The notes under the pieces: model-generated
The model's input: only the letters and a program-made list of their open reading frames with translations
Databases searched by the model: none
What the model was told of the DNA's origin: nothing
Origin: Paraburkholderia sabiae
GTDB lineage: Bacteria > Pseudomonadota > Gammaproteobacteria > Burkholderiales > Burkholderiaceae
Direction: 5' to 3'
Assembly (NCBI RefSeq): GCF_030412785.1
Contig: NZ_CP125295.1
Span: forward strand, 1-64,000
DNA length: 64,000 nucleotides
Program-made: the position numbers and the translations under genes
Part shown: positions 47,218 through 58,118 of the stretch, one piece after another
Layout of the letters: each line of letters opens with the position of its first letter
Position numbering within the stretch: the stretch's first letter is position 1

Positions 47218-49611
47218 TTACTCGTCGATGCCGCCGGAAACGGGGCCGCGCGGCGCGGCCTGCGATTCCTCGTTGCGCGACGGCGCGGCGGCGACCGGCC
47301 GCGATTCGCTGGCCGGACGGGGTTTGCGTGGGGACTTGCGGGCGTCGGACGCCTTCACGGGCGCGGCGGCGGTTGCATCCGATGACGGCGCGGCCGTCGC
47401 TGACGCAGCGCGCGGCGCCTTCGCAGACTTCGCGCTCGAAGCGGCGCGAGGCGCAACCGCCGATGCTGCAGCAGGCGCCGAAGCCGATGCGGCTCCAGAG
47501 GCTGCGCCAGCCGCCGCCGCACCGGATGCATCCGATGCCGCCGCAGCGCGCGGTGTCGATGCGCCTGCCGGCAGCGGCAGCGCCGTGAAGCCAGCCGCAA
47601 CGGAAACCGGCTGCACCTCACCGCTGGGCGCGGCCGGCGCGCTGCCGATCACAGGCGCCGAGCTTTCCTCCGTCGCCGACGCAGCCGCCGTCACAGCGGC
47701 CGCTTCGACGCCGGGCTTCGTCTTGTCGACGAGGTAATAGTCGAGCACACGTCGCGCGATCGGGCCTGCCGCCTGCGCACCCCAGCCGCCGTTTTCGACG
47801 ATCAGCGCAATCGCGATCTTCGGATTGTCGGCGGGCGCGAACGCGATGAAGAGCGCGTGGTCGCGCAGATGTTCGGCGAGCGCATGCCCGTGGTACTTCT
47901 GGCCTTGCAGTGAGAAAACCTGCGCCGTGCCCGTCTTGCCCGCCGACAGATACGTCGCGTTGCGGAACACCTGATACGCGGTGCCCGACGGATTCATCGT
48001 CACGTTTTCCATGCCGCGTTTCACGACGTCGATGTCGGACTGCTTCACGTCGACGCGGCCATCGTCCTTCGGCACCGTGGCGCGCAGCGCGCGCGTGATC
48101 GGATTCTCGATTTCCTTCACGAGGTGAGGCTTCATCAGCACGCCGTTGTTGGCGAGCGTGGCCGTCGCGTGCGCGAGTTGCAGAATGGTGTACGAGTTGT
48201 AGCCCTGACCGATGCCGAGACTGATCGTCTCGCCTTCGTACCACTTCTGCTGTTCGGGCTTGCGATATGCCTTGCGCTTCCAGTCCGTCGACGGCAGGAT
48301 GCCGCGTGCTTCGCCCGCGATATCGATCCCCGTGATCTGCCCGAAGCCCCACGGCTTCATGAAATTCGCGATCGCGTTCACGCCGAGATCGTGCGCGAGC
48401 ATGTAGAAATACGTGTCGTTCGACACCATGATCGCGCGGTTCATGTCGATCCAGCCCTGACCCTGCGGCACGTCGTTGCGGAACGTGTGGCCGCCGAACG
48501 TGTACGAGCCCGGATCCTGGAAGCCCCATTGCGGCGTGCGCTTGTGCAGCGTCAGCGCGGCGAGTGCCATGAACGGTTTGTACGTCGAGCCAGGCGGATA
48601 CGTGCCGTGCAGCGGACGGTTCAGCAGCGGGTGATCGGGCGAATTGTTGAGTTCGTCCCAGGTCTGCTGATCGATGCCGTCGACGAACGAATTCGGATCG
48701 AAGCTCGGCGCGGACACGAACGCGAGCACATCGCCCGTCGTCGGCTCGATCGCGACAAGTGCGCCGCGTCGGCCCGCGAATGCCTGCTCGGCGACCTGCT
48801 GCAAGCCGATATCGATCGACAGCACGAGGTTGTTGCCCGGCGTCGCCTGCGTGCGTGACAGCGTGCGCACGGGCCGGCCGCCCGCCGTCACTTCGACTTC
48901 CTCGAAACCTGTCAGGCCGTGCAGCTCCGTCTCGTAGCTCTGCTCGACGCCGATCTTGCCGATGTAATCGGTGCCCTTGTAGTTGTTCGCATCGAGACGC
49001 GGATCGTAGTGCTCGGGATCGCTGTCGTTCTGATCGCTGGCGTCGTCGATCTTGTCCTGATCGCGCTGCGAAATGCGGCCGATATAGCCGATCACGTGCG
49101 CGGCCGTCGGCCCGAGCGGATATTGGCGGAACAGACGCGCGCGCACTTCGACGCCCGGAAAGCGGAAACGCTGCGCAGTGAAGCGCGCGACTTCGTCGTC
49201 GGTGAGGCGGGTGCGGATCGGCAGGCTCTCGAAGTTCTTCGAGTCTTCCTGCAGCTTGCGGAAGCGGCGGCGGTCGCGAGCGTCGATACTGATGACGGTC
49301 GCGAGATTGTCGATCACGTTGTCGAGCGTGTCGTTGAGCTTCGATGGCGTGATTTCGAGCGTGTACGCCGAGTAGTTCTTGGCGAGCACGACGCCGTTGC
49401 GATCGGTGATGATGCCGCGATTCGGTACGATCGGCGCGACTGAGATGCGGTTTTCATTCGCCTGCAGCGAGTACTTGCTGTAGTGCCAGACCTGCAGGAA
49501 CAGGAAGCGGAACGCGATCAGCCCGAAGCAGACGAACACGAACAGCCCCGCCGCCGCGACGCGCAGGCGGAATTTCGTGAGCTGCTGCTGGGTGTCCTTG
49601 AATTCGGTCAT
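47218..49611 (-). CDS. mrdA: Penicillin-binding protein 2
   Basis: The transpeptidase of the elongasome. One membrane anchor (about 18-40), a dimerisation domain, then the transpeptidase with the active-site motif STYK (Ser342), SND (397) and KTGT (559-561). An acidic insert lies near 188-203. After about residue 634 comes a 164-residue Ala/Ser/Pro-rich tail with basic patches (KSPRKPRP near the end) that is not part of the catalytic fold. Total 797 residues versus about 630 in E. coli. The tail is the main oddity. Confidence 0.96.
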   Translation of the reverse strand: MTEFKDTQQQLTKFRLRVAAAGLFVFVCFGLIAFRFLFLQVWHYSKYSLQANENRISVAPIVPNRGIITDRNGVVLAKNYSAYTLEITPSKLNDTLDNVIDNLATVISIDARDRRRFRKLQEDSKNFESLPIRTRLTDDEVARFTAQRFRFPGVEVRARLFRQYPLGPTAAHVIGYIGRISQRDQDKIDDASDQNDSDPEHYDPRLDANNYKGTDYIGKIGVEQSYETELHGLTGFEEVEVTAGGRPVRTLSRTQATPGNNLVLSIDIGLQQVAEQAFAGRRGALVAIEPTTGDVLAFVSAPSFDPNSFVDGIDQQTWDELNNSPDHPLLNRPLHGTYPPGSTYKPFMALAALTLHKRTPQWGFQDPGSYTFGGHTFRNDVPQGQGWIDMNRAIMVSNDTYFYMLAHDLGVNAIANFMKPWGFGQITGIDIAGEARGILPSTDWKRKAYRKPEQQKWYEGETISLGIGQGYNSYTILQLAHATATLANNGVLMKPHLVKEIENPITRALRATVPKDDGRVDVKQSDIDVVKRGMENVTMNPSGTAYQVFRNATYLSAGKTGTAQVFSLQGQKYHGHALAEHLRDHALFIAFAPADNPKIAIALIVENGGWGAQAAGPIARRVLDYYLVDKTKPGVEAAAVTAAASATEESSAPVIGSAPAAPSGEVQPVSVAAGFTALPLPAGASTPRAAAASDASGAAAAGAASGAASASAPAAASAVAPRAASSAKSAKAPRAASATAAPSSDATAAAPVKASDARKSPRKPRPASESRPVAAAPSRNEESQAAPRGPVSGGIDE

Positions 49612-49739
49612 GCGGTTGGGCAGGAACTGCCGGTTATGCGGTTTGAATCGGTGCGGCGGTCATGCGCCGTTGTGCTATCGAACGCTCGTGAAAGCAGCAA
49701 AACCATGGCGCGTTCATGAGCGTGCGTGCGGCGCGGCGG

Positions 49740-50252
49740 TCAGATGGGCCGCGTATCGTCCGGATCGGCCGGACGGCGCTGCGGCATCAAAAGCAGAATG
49801 CTCGCGATGGGCCACAACGCAGCTTCGACGAAACCGTCGATCAGATAACCCCAGCCCGGAAACGCCGCGCCCGTCAGCAGACGGATCACGAAGGGCACGA
49901 GTTGCGCGACGACGAGCAATGGCATGACGGCGAAAACCTGCACGCCAATCGACATCCACAGCACGCGACGGTGAATCGTGATCGCGCCGTACGAGAGCAG
50001 CGTGTACGCGAGCGCGTGTTCGCCGAGCAGGCTGGCGTTGTGCACGTCCATCAGCAGGCCGAGGATGAACGCGATGCCCATTCCGACCTTGCGCGGCTGA
50101 TGAACGTTCCAGAACAGCAGCACGAGCGCGACGAAATCCGGCACGCCGATCAGACGGCCCCACGGCATCATGTTCAGCACGAATGCGGCGGCCAGACTGA
50201 ACGCGATGAAATACGGATTGACTGGCTGCAGGATGTACTGCGGGCGATTCAT
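49740..50252 (-). CDS. mreD: Rod-shape protein MreD
   Basis: A small membrane protein of the elongasome, 170 residues, with about five hydrophobic segments (PYFIAFSLAAAFVLNMMPWG, VALVLLFWNVHQPRKVGMGIAFILGLLMDVHNASLLG). Its ATG overlaps the mreC stop (ATGA on the minus strand), so it is translated with MreC. It ends 128 bp before mrdA. Confidence 0.95.
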   Translation of the reverse strand: MNRPQYILQPVNPYFIAFSLAAAFVLNMMPWGRLIGVPDFVALVLLFWNVHQPRKVGMGIAFILGLLMDVHNASLLGEHALAYTLLSYGAITIHRRVLWMSIGVQVFAVMPLLVVAQLVPFVIRLLTGAAFPGWGYLIDGFVEAALWPIASILLLMPQRRPADPDDTRPI

Positions 50253-51349
50253 TGCTTGGCCCCCTGGCCGGCTTGCGGCTTCGCACCCTTTTCAGCGGCC
50301 GGCTTCTTTTCGCTCGATGCCTTGCCTGCAGGCTTGGCCGTCGAAGCGGGCTTCGGTGCGGCCGCCGCCGCTGCAGGCGCCGACGCGGCCGTTGCCGTCG
50401 AAGCGGGTTGCGCAGCTTTCGCGTCTTTGCCCTTGTCCGGCGTCTTCGCGTTCTTCTTTTTCGCTTCTTTCGCGGCCGTGGCGGGGTCGGGTTCGTCGGC
50501 GGGACGCGGCGGCACGTTGTTCTCGTAGTGTAGGACAAGCAGGTCGCGGGCGCCGCGCACGGGAGCGATCGGCTGGCAAATGACGCGCGCGAACGCGGTG
50601 TCCGCCTGCTTGTCTACGCGCACTACCTTGGCCACAGGCAGCCCCGGCGGGTACACGCCGTCGAGACCGCTCGTCACGAGTTCGTCGCCGGCTAGCACAT
50701 CGGCGCTGATCGGCACGAAACGCAGATCGAGCGCGTCGCCCTTCGGCGTGCCGTAAATCACGCTGCGCAATCCCGTGCGGACGATCTGCACAGGCACTGC
50801 CTGGTCTTTGTCGGTGAGCAGCGTCACTTCCGACTGTAGCGGGAACACGCGCGTCACCTGGCCGATCACGCCGTCTTCGTTGACGACGGGCGAACCGTCC
50901 TTGATGCCTTGCTGCGAGCCACGACCGATAACGACCTTCTGCGTGAACGGATCGCGCGTGTCGTACTGGATTTCGGCGGGGATCGATTGCGTCGTCATCC
51001 GGTTCGACAGCTGCAGCAGGTTGCGCAGATGCTTGTTCTCGGCGTCGAGCTGGGCGGCTTCGTTTGCCTGCTGCGACAACTGCAGATTACGTGCGCGCAG
51101 CTTGTCGTTTTCACCGCGCAGCGTCGCGCTGGTGACGGCGAGATCGGCGGCACCCATGAAGATGTCGCGCGGCACGAGCGCCGCGCGTTGCAACGGATAC
51201 AGACCCGCGCCGAGCACGCCGCGAACGATTTCGAGCGTGCGGAAGCGGGCGTCTGAAATGAGCAGGGCGAGCGCCACCAGCACGAAGAAGATCAGTCGTG
51301 CGAGCGCCGAAGGGCCTTGCTTGAATAGGGGCGGCGGACTGTATTCCAT
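50249..51349 (-). CDS. mreC: Rod-shape protein MreC
   Basis: A bitopic elongasome protein of 366 residues. It has a short cytoplasmic tail, a membrane segment (ARLIFFVLVALALLISD), a coiled coil with LRGENDKLRARNLQLSQQ, and the beta-rich MreC domain with KVVIGRGSQQGIKDGSPVVNEDGVIGQV. From about residue 285 the C-terminus is a long Ala/Lys/Pro-rich tail. The ATG at 51349 gives MEYSPPPLFKQGPSALARL; the frame upstream lacks family character. It lies between mreB and mreD. Confidence 0.95.
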   Translation of the reverse strand: MEYSPPPLFKQGPSALARLIFFVLVALALLISDARFRTLEIVRGVLGAGLYPLQRAALVPRDIFMGAADLAVTSATLRGENDKLRARNLQLSQQANEAAQLDAENKHLRNLLQLSNRMTTQSIPAEIQYDTRDPFTQKVVIGRGSQQGIKDGSPVVNEDGVIGQVTRVFPLQSEVTLLTDKDQAVPVQIVRTGLRSVIYGTPKGDALDLRFVPISADVLAGDELVTSGLDGVYPPGLPVAKVVRVDKQADTAFARVICQPIAPVRGARDLLVLHYENNVPPRPADEPDPATAAKEAKKKNAKTPDKGKDAKAAQPASTATAASAPAAAAAAPKPASTAKPAGKASSEKKPAAEKGAKPQAGQGAKQ

Positions 51350-51420
51350 GGTCGCCGGGAGCGCGAGCGAGTGGGTGAAACGGCGGCGCGCTAGGAGCGC
51401 GCGCAATGCACAAAGCGCAC

Positions 51421-51443
51421 AAAGGCTGGCAGAGCCAGCCTTT
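51421..51443 (-). terminator. Hairpin between mreB and mreC
   Basis: A 10-bp perfect stem, AAAGGCTGGC with its complement, and a 3-base loop lie past the mreB stop. Only a weak T-run follows on the minus strand, so it may attenuate mreCD rather than stop the transcript. Confidence 0.6.
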
Positions 51444-51476
51444 CAGTGCGCGATGCAGACATGGAGACTGGCAACC

Positions 51477-52900
<1,424 letters not shown>

Positions 52901-53200
52901 ATGGCCCTGACTCTGACCGATGTGAAACGCATCGCCCATCTCGCACGGCTCGAATTGCCCGATGCCGATGCCGAGCACACGCTCACCCAACTCAACGACT
53001 TCTTCGGCCTCGTCGAACAGATGCAGGCGGTCGATACAACCGGCATCGCGCCGCTTGCGCATCCGATCGAGCAGATCGAAGACGTCGCCTTGCGTCTGCG
53101 CAACGACGCCGTGACGGAAAACGTGAATCGCGACGATTACCAGCGTCCGGCGCCGGCTGTGCAGGACGGCCTGTATCTGGTGCCGAAGGTCATCGAATAA
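52901..53200 (+). CDS. gatC: Asp/Glu-tRNA amidotransferase subunit C
   Basis: The small stabilising subunit of GatCAB. The 99 residues read [49 protein letters not shown] and end YLVPKVIE, typical of GatC. First gene of gatC-gatA-gatB. The spacer to gatA holds a 12-bp tandem duplication at 53301-53324. Confidence 0.96.
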   Translation: MALTLTDVKRIAHLARLELPDADAEHTLTQLNDFFGLVEQMQAVDTTGIAPLAHPIEQIEDVALRLRNDAVTENVNRDDYQRPAPAVQDGLYLVPKVIE

Positions 53201-53365
53201 GCGCCGAAACGTCGTTATTTAGCACAGGGTTGTGTGTCATGCGTGCGAATGCGCGCGCAACATGGCCCGCTCTATTCGGCCCGGCGTGCCGGCGGGCGGC
53301 CGGATGCCCAAACGGATGCCCAAACGGCGGCGCACTGCGCCGTCGCGCTTTCCAGGAAAAACGCA

Positions 53366-54859
53366 ATGCATGAGAAAAGCTTGACCGAACTGCGCGCCGC
53401 GCTCGACGCGAAGCAATGCTCCGCAGTCGAACTGGCGCAGACGTATCTGAAGCGGATCGAAGACCACAAGGCGCTGAACGCATTCGTTCATGTCGACGCG
53501 CAGCAGACGCTCGCGCAGGCGCAAGCCGCCGACGCGCTGCTCGCAGCCGGCAAGGCCGGTCCGCTGACGGGTCTGCCCATCGCGCATAAAGACGTGTTCG
53601 TCACGCGCAACTGGCGTTCCACGGCCGGCTCGAAGATGCTCGAAAACTACACGAGCCCGTTCGATGCCACTGTCGTCGATCGACTCGCGCAGGCGGGCAT
53701 GGTGTGCGTCGGCAAGACCAATATGGACGAGTTCGCGATGGGCTCGTCGAACGAAAACTCGTATTTCGGCCCCGTGCAGAACCCGTGGGACCGCAAGGCG
53801 GTGCCGGGCGGCTCTTCGGGCGGTTCGGCGGCGGCTGTCGCCGCGCGCCTTGCGCCCGCTGCGACGGGCACGGACACGGGCGGCTCGATCCGTCAGCCGG
53901 CGTCGTTCGCGGGCATCACGGGCATCAAGCCGACGTATGGCCGCGTGTCGCGTTACGGGATGATCGCGTTCGCGTCGTCGCTCGATCAGGGCGGTCCGAT
54001 GGCGCAGACGGCCGCCGACTGCGGCCTGCTGCTCAACGCGATGGCTGGCTTCGACGAGCGCGACTCGACGAGTCTCACGCACGATCACGAAAACTACACA
54101 CGCTATCTCGGCCAGAACTGGTCGGGCGCGGGCGCGACGAACGACAAGCCGCTCGTCGGCCTGCGCATCGGTTTGCCGAAGGAATATTTCGGCGCCGGTC
54201 TCGCCGACGACGTGCGTGCATCGATCGACGCTGCGCTCAAGCAATACGAAGCGCTCGGCGCAACGCTCGTCGAAGTCTCGCTGCCGAAGACGGAACTGTC
54301 GATTCCCGTGTACTACGTGATCGCGCCGGCGGAAGCGTCGTCGAACCTGTCGCGTTTCGACGGCGTGCGCTACGGCCATCGCGCGTCGGAATATCGCGAT
54401 CTGCTCGACATGTACAAGAAGTCGCGCGCGGAAGGCTTCGGCCCCGAAGTGAAGCGCCGCATTCTGGTCGGCACGTATGTGCTGTCGCACGGCTACTACG
54501 ACGCGTACTACCTGCAGGCGCAGAAAATCCGCCGCATCATCGCGCAGGATTTCCAGGAAGCGTTCAAGCTGTGCGACGTGATCATGGGCCCGGTGGCGCC
54601 GTCCGTCGCGTGGGATATCGGCGCGAAGGGCGACGATCCCGTGCAGATGTATCTCGCGGACATCTACACGCTGTCGGTGAGCCTCGCCGGTTTGCCGGGC
54701 ATGAGCGTGCCGTGCGGTTTCGGCGCGGGCGCGAATGCGCAGCGCCCCGTCGGTTTGCAGATTATCGGCAACTATTTCAACGAAGCACGCATGCTGCAAG
54801 TGGCGGACGCGTTCCAGCGCGTCACCGACTGGCATCGCAAGGCGCCGGCAGGAGTTTGA
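53366..54859 (+). CDS. gatA: Asp/Glu-tRNA amidotransferase subunit A
   Basis: The amidase that releases ammonia from glutamine. The 497 residues carry the amidase signature with Lys75 in [42 protein letters not shown], and a catalytic Ser within it. The ATG at 53366 begins [20 protein letters not shown]; the open frame upstream to 53234 is not family-like. gatB follows 2 bp later. Confidence 0.97.
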   Translation: MHEKSLTELRAALDAKQCSAVELAQTYLKRIEDHKALNAFVHVDAQQTLAQAQAADALLAAGKAGPLTGLPIAHKDVFVTRNWRSTAGSKMLENYTSPFDATVVDRLAQAGMVCVGKTNMDEFAMGSSNENSYFGPVQNPWDRKAVPGGSSGGSAAAVAARLAPAATGTDTGGSIRQPASFAGITGIKPTYGRVSRYGMIAFASSLDQGGPMAQTAADCGLLLNAMAGFDERDSTSLTHDHENYTRYLGQNWSGAGATNDKPLVGLRIGLPKEYFGAGLADDVRASIDAALKQYEALGATLVEVSLPKTELSIPVYYVIAPAEASSNLSRFDGVRYGHRASEYRDLLDMYKKSRAEGFGPEVKRRILVGTYVLSHGYYDAYYLQAQKIRRIIAQDFQEAFKLCDVIMGPVAPSVAWDIGAKGDDPVQMYLADIYTLSVSLAGLPGMSVPCGFGAGANAQRPVGLQIIGNYFNEARMLQVADAFQRVTDWHRKAPAGV

Positions 54860-54861
54860 GC

Positions 54862-56337
54862 ATGGCAACACAATGGGAAGTCGTTATCGGTCTCGAGACC
54901 CACGCGCAGCTGTCGACGGTCTCGAAGATTTTCTCGGGCGCGGCCACGCAGTTCGGCGCCGCGCCGAACACGCAGGCCTGCCCCGTCGATCTGGCCTTGC
55001 CGGGCGTGCTGCCCGTGATGAACAAGGGCGCCGTCGAGCGCGCGATCCAGTTCGGTCTCGCCATCGACGCCACGATCGCGCCGCGCAGCATCTTCGCGCG
55101 CAAGAACTACTTCTACCCTGATCTGCCGAAGGGCTATCAGATCAGCCAGTACGAGATTCCTGTCGTGCAGGGCGGCCAGATCACGATCCAGGTTCCGGCC
55201 AACGAAAAGGCCGGCAAGGAAGCGTACGAGAAAACCGTCAACCTGACGCGCGCTCACCTCGAAGAAGACGCGGGCAAGTCGCTGCACGAAGACTTCGCGG
55301 GCATGACGGGCATCGACCTGAATCGCGCGGGAACGCCGCTGCTCGAAATCGTCACCGAGCCGGAAATGCGCAGCGCGGCCGAAGCCGTTGCGTATGCGAA
55401 GGCGTTGCATGGTCTCGTCGTGTGGCTCGGCATTTGCGACGGCAACATGCAGGAAGGCTCGTTCCGCTGCGACGCGAACGTGTCGGTGCGTCCTGTCGGG
55501 CAGAAGGAATTCGGCACGCGCGCCGAGATCAAGAACCTGAACTCGTTCCGCTTCCTCGAAGAAGCGATCCAGTACGAAGTGCGCCGTCAGATCGAACTGA
55601 TCGAAGACGGCGGCACGGTGGTGCAGGAAACGCGTCTGTACGATCCGGACAAGCGCGAAACGCGCTCGATGCGCAGTAAGGAAGACGCGCACGATTACCG
55701 CTATTTCCCTGATCCCGATCTGATGCCGCTCGTGATCGATGCGTCGTGGGTCGAGCGCGTGAAGGGCGAGTTGCCGGAGCTGCCGGCTGCCATGCAGCAA
55801 CGCTTCGTCGATCAATACGGCCTTACGCCGTACGATGCGGGCGTCGTCACGTCGAGCAAGGCGATGGCTGCTTACTACGAAGCCGTCGTCGCGAAGGTCG
55901 GCGCGGCGCAGGCGAAGGTCGCGGCGAACTGGCTGATGGGCGAAGTGTCGTCGCAACTGAACCGCGAAGACCTCGACATCGCCGACAGCCCGGTTTCCGC
56001 CGCGCAACTCGCGCTGGTGCTGCAACGTATCGCCGACGGCACGATCTCGAACAAGATCGCAAAGGAAATCTTCCTCGCGATCTGGGAAGAGAAGGCCACC
56101 GACGAAGCCGCCGCCGATCGCATCATCGAAGCGAAGGGCCTCAAGCAGATTTCGGATACAGGCGCGCTCGAAGCGATCATCGACGAGGTGCTCGCCGCGA
56201 ACCAGAAGTCGGTCGAGGAATTCCGCGCCGGCAAGGAAAAAGCGTTCAACGCGCTGATCGGTCAGGCGATGAAGGCGACCAAGGGCAAGGCAAATCCGCA
56301 GCAGGTCAACGAGCTGTTGAAGAAAAAGCTGGGCTGA
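54862..56337 (+). CDS. gatB: Asp/Glu-tRNA amidotransferase subunit B
   Basis: Subunit that binds the mischarged tRNA, phosphorylates it and transfers ammonia. The 491 residues begin [19 protein letters not shown] and have [13 protein letters not shown] and [14 protein letters not shown]-terminal YqeY-like tail runs up to [10 protein letters not shown]. The start at 54862 is 2 bp past the gatA stop. With gatC and gatA it lets the cell make Gln-tRNA or Asn-tRNA indirectly. A terminator follows at 56360. Confidence 0.97.
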   Translation: MATQWEVVIGLETHAQLSTVSKIFSGAATQFGAAPNTQACPVDLALPGVLPVMNKGAVERAIQFGLAIDATIAPRSIFARKNYFYPDLPKGYQISQYEIPVVQGGQITIQVPANEKAGKEAYEKTVNLTRAHLEEDAGKSLHEDFAGMTGIDLNRAGTPLLEIVTEPEMRSAAEAVAYAKALHGLVVWLGICDGNMQEGSFRCDANVSVRPVGQKEFGTRAEIKNLNSFRFLEEAIQYEVRRQIELIEDGGTVVQETRLYDPDKRETRSMRSKEDAHDYRYFPDPDLMPLVIDASWVERVKGELPELPAAMQQRFVDQYGLTPYDAGVVTSSKAMAAYYEAVVAKVGAAQAKVAANWLMGEVSSQLNREDLDIADSPVSAAQLALVLQRIADGTISNKIAKEIFLAIWEEKATDEAAADRIIEAKGLKQISDTGALEAIIDEVLAANQKSVEEFRAGKEKAFNALIGQAMKATKGKANPQQVNELLKKKLG

Positions 56338-56359
56338 ACGCGGTAGAAGTACGGGCAGG

Positions 56360-56398
56360 ACGGGCTGTTGTCGCATCGAAAGTCGCGCAACGGCCCGT
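56360..56398 (+). terminator. Terminator after gatB
   Basis: An 11-bp stem, ACGGGCTGTTG with CAACGGCCCGT (one G-T pair), is followed by TTGCTTTTT. Confidence 0.85.
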
Positions 56399-56443
56399 TT
56401 GCTTTTTCACCCGGCGTAAAGCGTCGCAAAGGAGAACCCGAAG

Positions 56444-57280
56444 ATGGCAAAGAAGAGCGGTCTCGACGAATATCGCGTGCCTTTTTTCGACGCAGACGGC
56501 AAATCGAAGTTTTCCCTCGCTGACGACGATCCGTCGACGAAGCCGTTTTCGACGGGAGCGAAGGACACCGACCGCGAACGTCTCGCCGAAATCGGCGCGG
56601 CGCTCGATGCGCAGCAGGAACGCCTGCACGCGCAGCGCGTTCAGCGCGTCTTGCTCGTGCTGCAAGGCATGGACACGAGCGGCAAGGACGGCACGATCCG
56701 CGCGGTGTTTCATGAAGTCGATCCGCTCGGCTTGCGCATCGTGCCGTTCAAGGCGCCGACGCTCAACGAACTCGCGCACGACTTCCTGTGGCGCGTTCAT
56801 TCGCAGGCGCCCGCCGCCGGCGAACTGACGATCTTCAACCGCAGCCATTACGAAGACGTGCTCGTGCCATACGTGCTCGGTACATTGAGCAAGGACGATC
56901 GCGAACGCCGCTTCCGGCACATTCGCGAGTTCGAGCTGATGCTCGCGGAAAACGGCACGACGATCATCAAGTGCATGCTGCATATTTCGAAGGACGAGCA
57001 GCGCGAGCGTCTGCAGGCGCGTATCGACGATCCGACCAAGCACTGGAAGTTCGATGTCTCCGATCTCGACGCACGCAAGCTGTGGGGCAAGTATCAGGAT
57101 GCGTACGAGGATGCGCTCGCGGCGACGTCGACGGAATACGCGCCGTGGTACGTGATTCCCGCGAACTCGAAGACGCATCGCAACGTGATGGTCGGCGAGT
57201 TGCTGCTGCGCGCGTTCGAGTCGCTGAAGCTCGAATTCCCGCCGGCGAAAGAATCGCTGAAGGGCGTGATAGTCGAATGA
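56444..57280 (+). CDS. PPK2-family polyphosphate:nucleotide kinase
   Basis: Transfers phosphate between polyphosphate and nucleotides. The 278-residue protein has the P-loop variant VLQGMDTSGKDGTIRAVF, the lid and base-binding region FNRSHYEDVLVPYV, and EFELMLAENGTTIIKCMLHIS, all typical of PPK2. Whether it prefers AMP, ADP or GDP cannot be told from sequence here. It lies between gatB and the exonuclease III gene. Confidence 0.92.
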   Translation: MAKKSGLDEYRVPFFDADGKSKFSLADDDPSTKPFSTGAKDTDRERLAEIGAALDAQQERLHAQRVQRVLLVLQGMDTSGKDGTIRAVFHEVDPLGLRIVPFKAPTLNELAHDFLWRVHSQAPAAGELTIFNRSHYEDVLVPYVLGTLSKDDRERRFRHIREFELMLAENGTTIIKCMLHISKDEQRERLQARIDDPTKHWKFDVSDLDARKLWGKYQDAYEDALAATSTEYAPWYVIPANSKTHRNVMVGELLLRAFESLKLEFPPAKESLKGVIVE

Positions 57281-57323
57281 TCTTCACCTCGTCGAATAGA
57301 CGAAAACACAACGAAGGAAAAAC

Positions 57324-58103
57324 ATGTTGCGTGTGATCACGGCCAATCTGAACGGCATCCGTTCGGCGGCCAAGAAGGGTTTTTTCGAATGGTTCGGCGA
57401 GCAGAAGGCCGATGTCGTGTGCGTGCAGGAAATCAAGTGCTCGCAGGACGACATGACGCCCGAGTTCCTCGCGCCGCACGGTTTCACGGGCTATTTCCAG
57501 CACGCGGTGAAAAAGGGCTACAGCGGTGCGGGCCTGTATACGCGTCACGAGCCGGATGAAGTCGTGATCGGCTTCGGCAGCGAAGAGTTCGATCCCGAAG
57601 GACGCTACGTGGAAGCGCGCTTCGGCAATCTGTCGGTGATTTCGGTGTATGTGCCGTCGGGTTCGAGCGGCGACGAACGCCAGCAGGCGAAGTACCGTTT
57701 CATGGACGAGTTCATGCCGCATCTGGCCGAACTGTCGAAGGAACGCGAAGTGATCGTGTGCGGCGACGTGAACATCGTGCACAAGGAAATCGACATCAAG
57801 AACTGGAAGGGCAACCAGAAGAATTCGGGCTGCCTGCCGGAAGAGCGCGCGTGGCTCACGAAGCTGTTCGACGAAGTCGGTTACGTGGACGTGTTCAGAA
57901 CGCTCGACCAGCGGCCCGAGCAGTACACGTGGTGGAGCAATCGCGGTCAGGCGTATGCGAAGAACGTCGGGTGGCGTATCGATTATCAGATCGCGACGCC
58001 GGGTGTTGCGGCCACGGCGAAACGTGTCGATGTGTTCCGTGATATCAAGTTCAGCGATCACGCGCCCGTGACCGTCGACTACAACCACAAGCTGGCGGAA
58101 TAA
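57324..58103 (+). CDS. xthA: Exodeoxyribonuclease III (AP endonuclease)
   Basis: Repairs abasic sites and 3' blocks in DNA. The 259 residues show the EEP fold motifs: ANLNGIRSAAKKGFFEW, VVCVQEIKC (metal-binding Glu), GRYVEARF, VCGDVNIVHKEIDIKN, and the C-terminal RIDYQIA and SDHAPVTVDY with the catalytic His. The gene converges on the M48 protease; only 15 bp separate the two stops. Confidence 0.95.
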   Translation: MLRVITANLNGIRSAAKKGFFEWFGEQKADVVCVQEIKCSQDDMTPEFLAPHGFTGYFQHAVKKGYSGAGLYTRHEPDEVVIGFGSEEFDPEGRYVEARFGNLSVISVYVPSGSSGDERQQAKYRFMDEFMPHLAELSKEREVIVCGDVNIVHKEIDIKNWKGNQKNSGCLPEERAWLTKLFDEVGYVDVFRTLDQRPEQYTWWSNRGQAYAKNVGWRIDYQIATPGVAATAKRVDVFRDIKFSDHAPVTVDYNHKLAE

Positions 58104-58118
58104 ACGCTGCGGCGCGCG

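Noticed and set aside
53301..53324. 12-bp tandem duplication CGGATGCCCAAA between gatC and gatA
   Set aside because: Just two copies in a spacer, with no sign of function or mobility.
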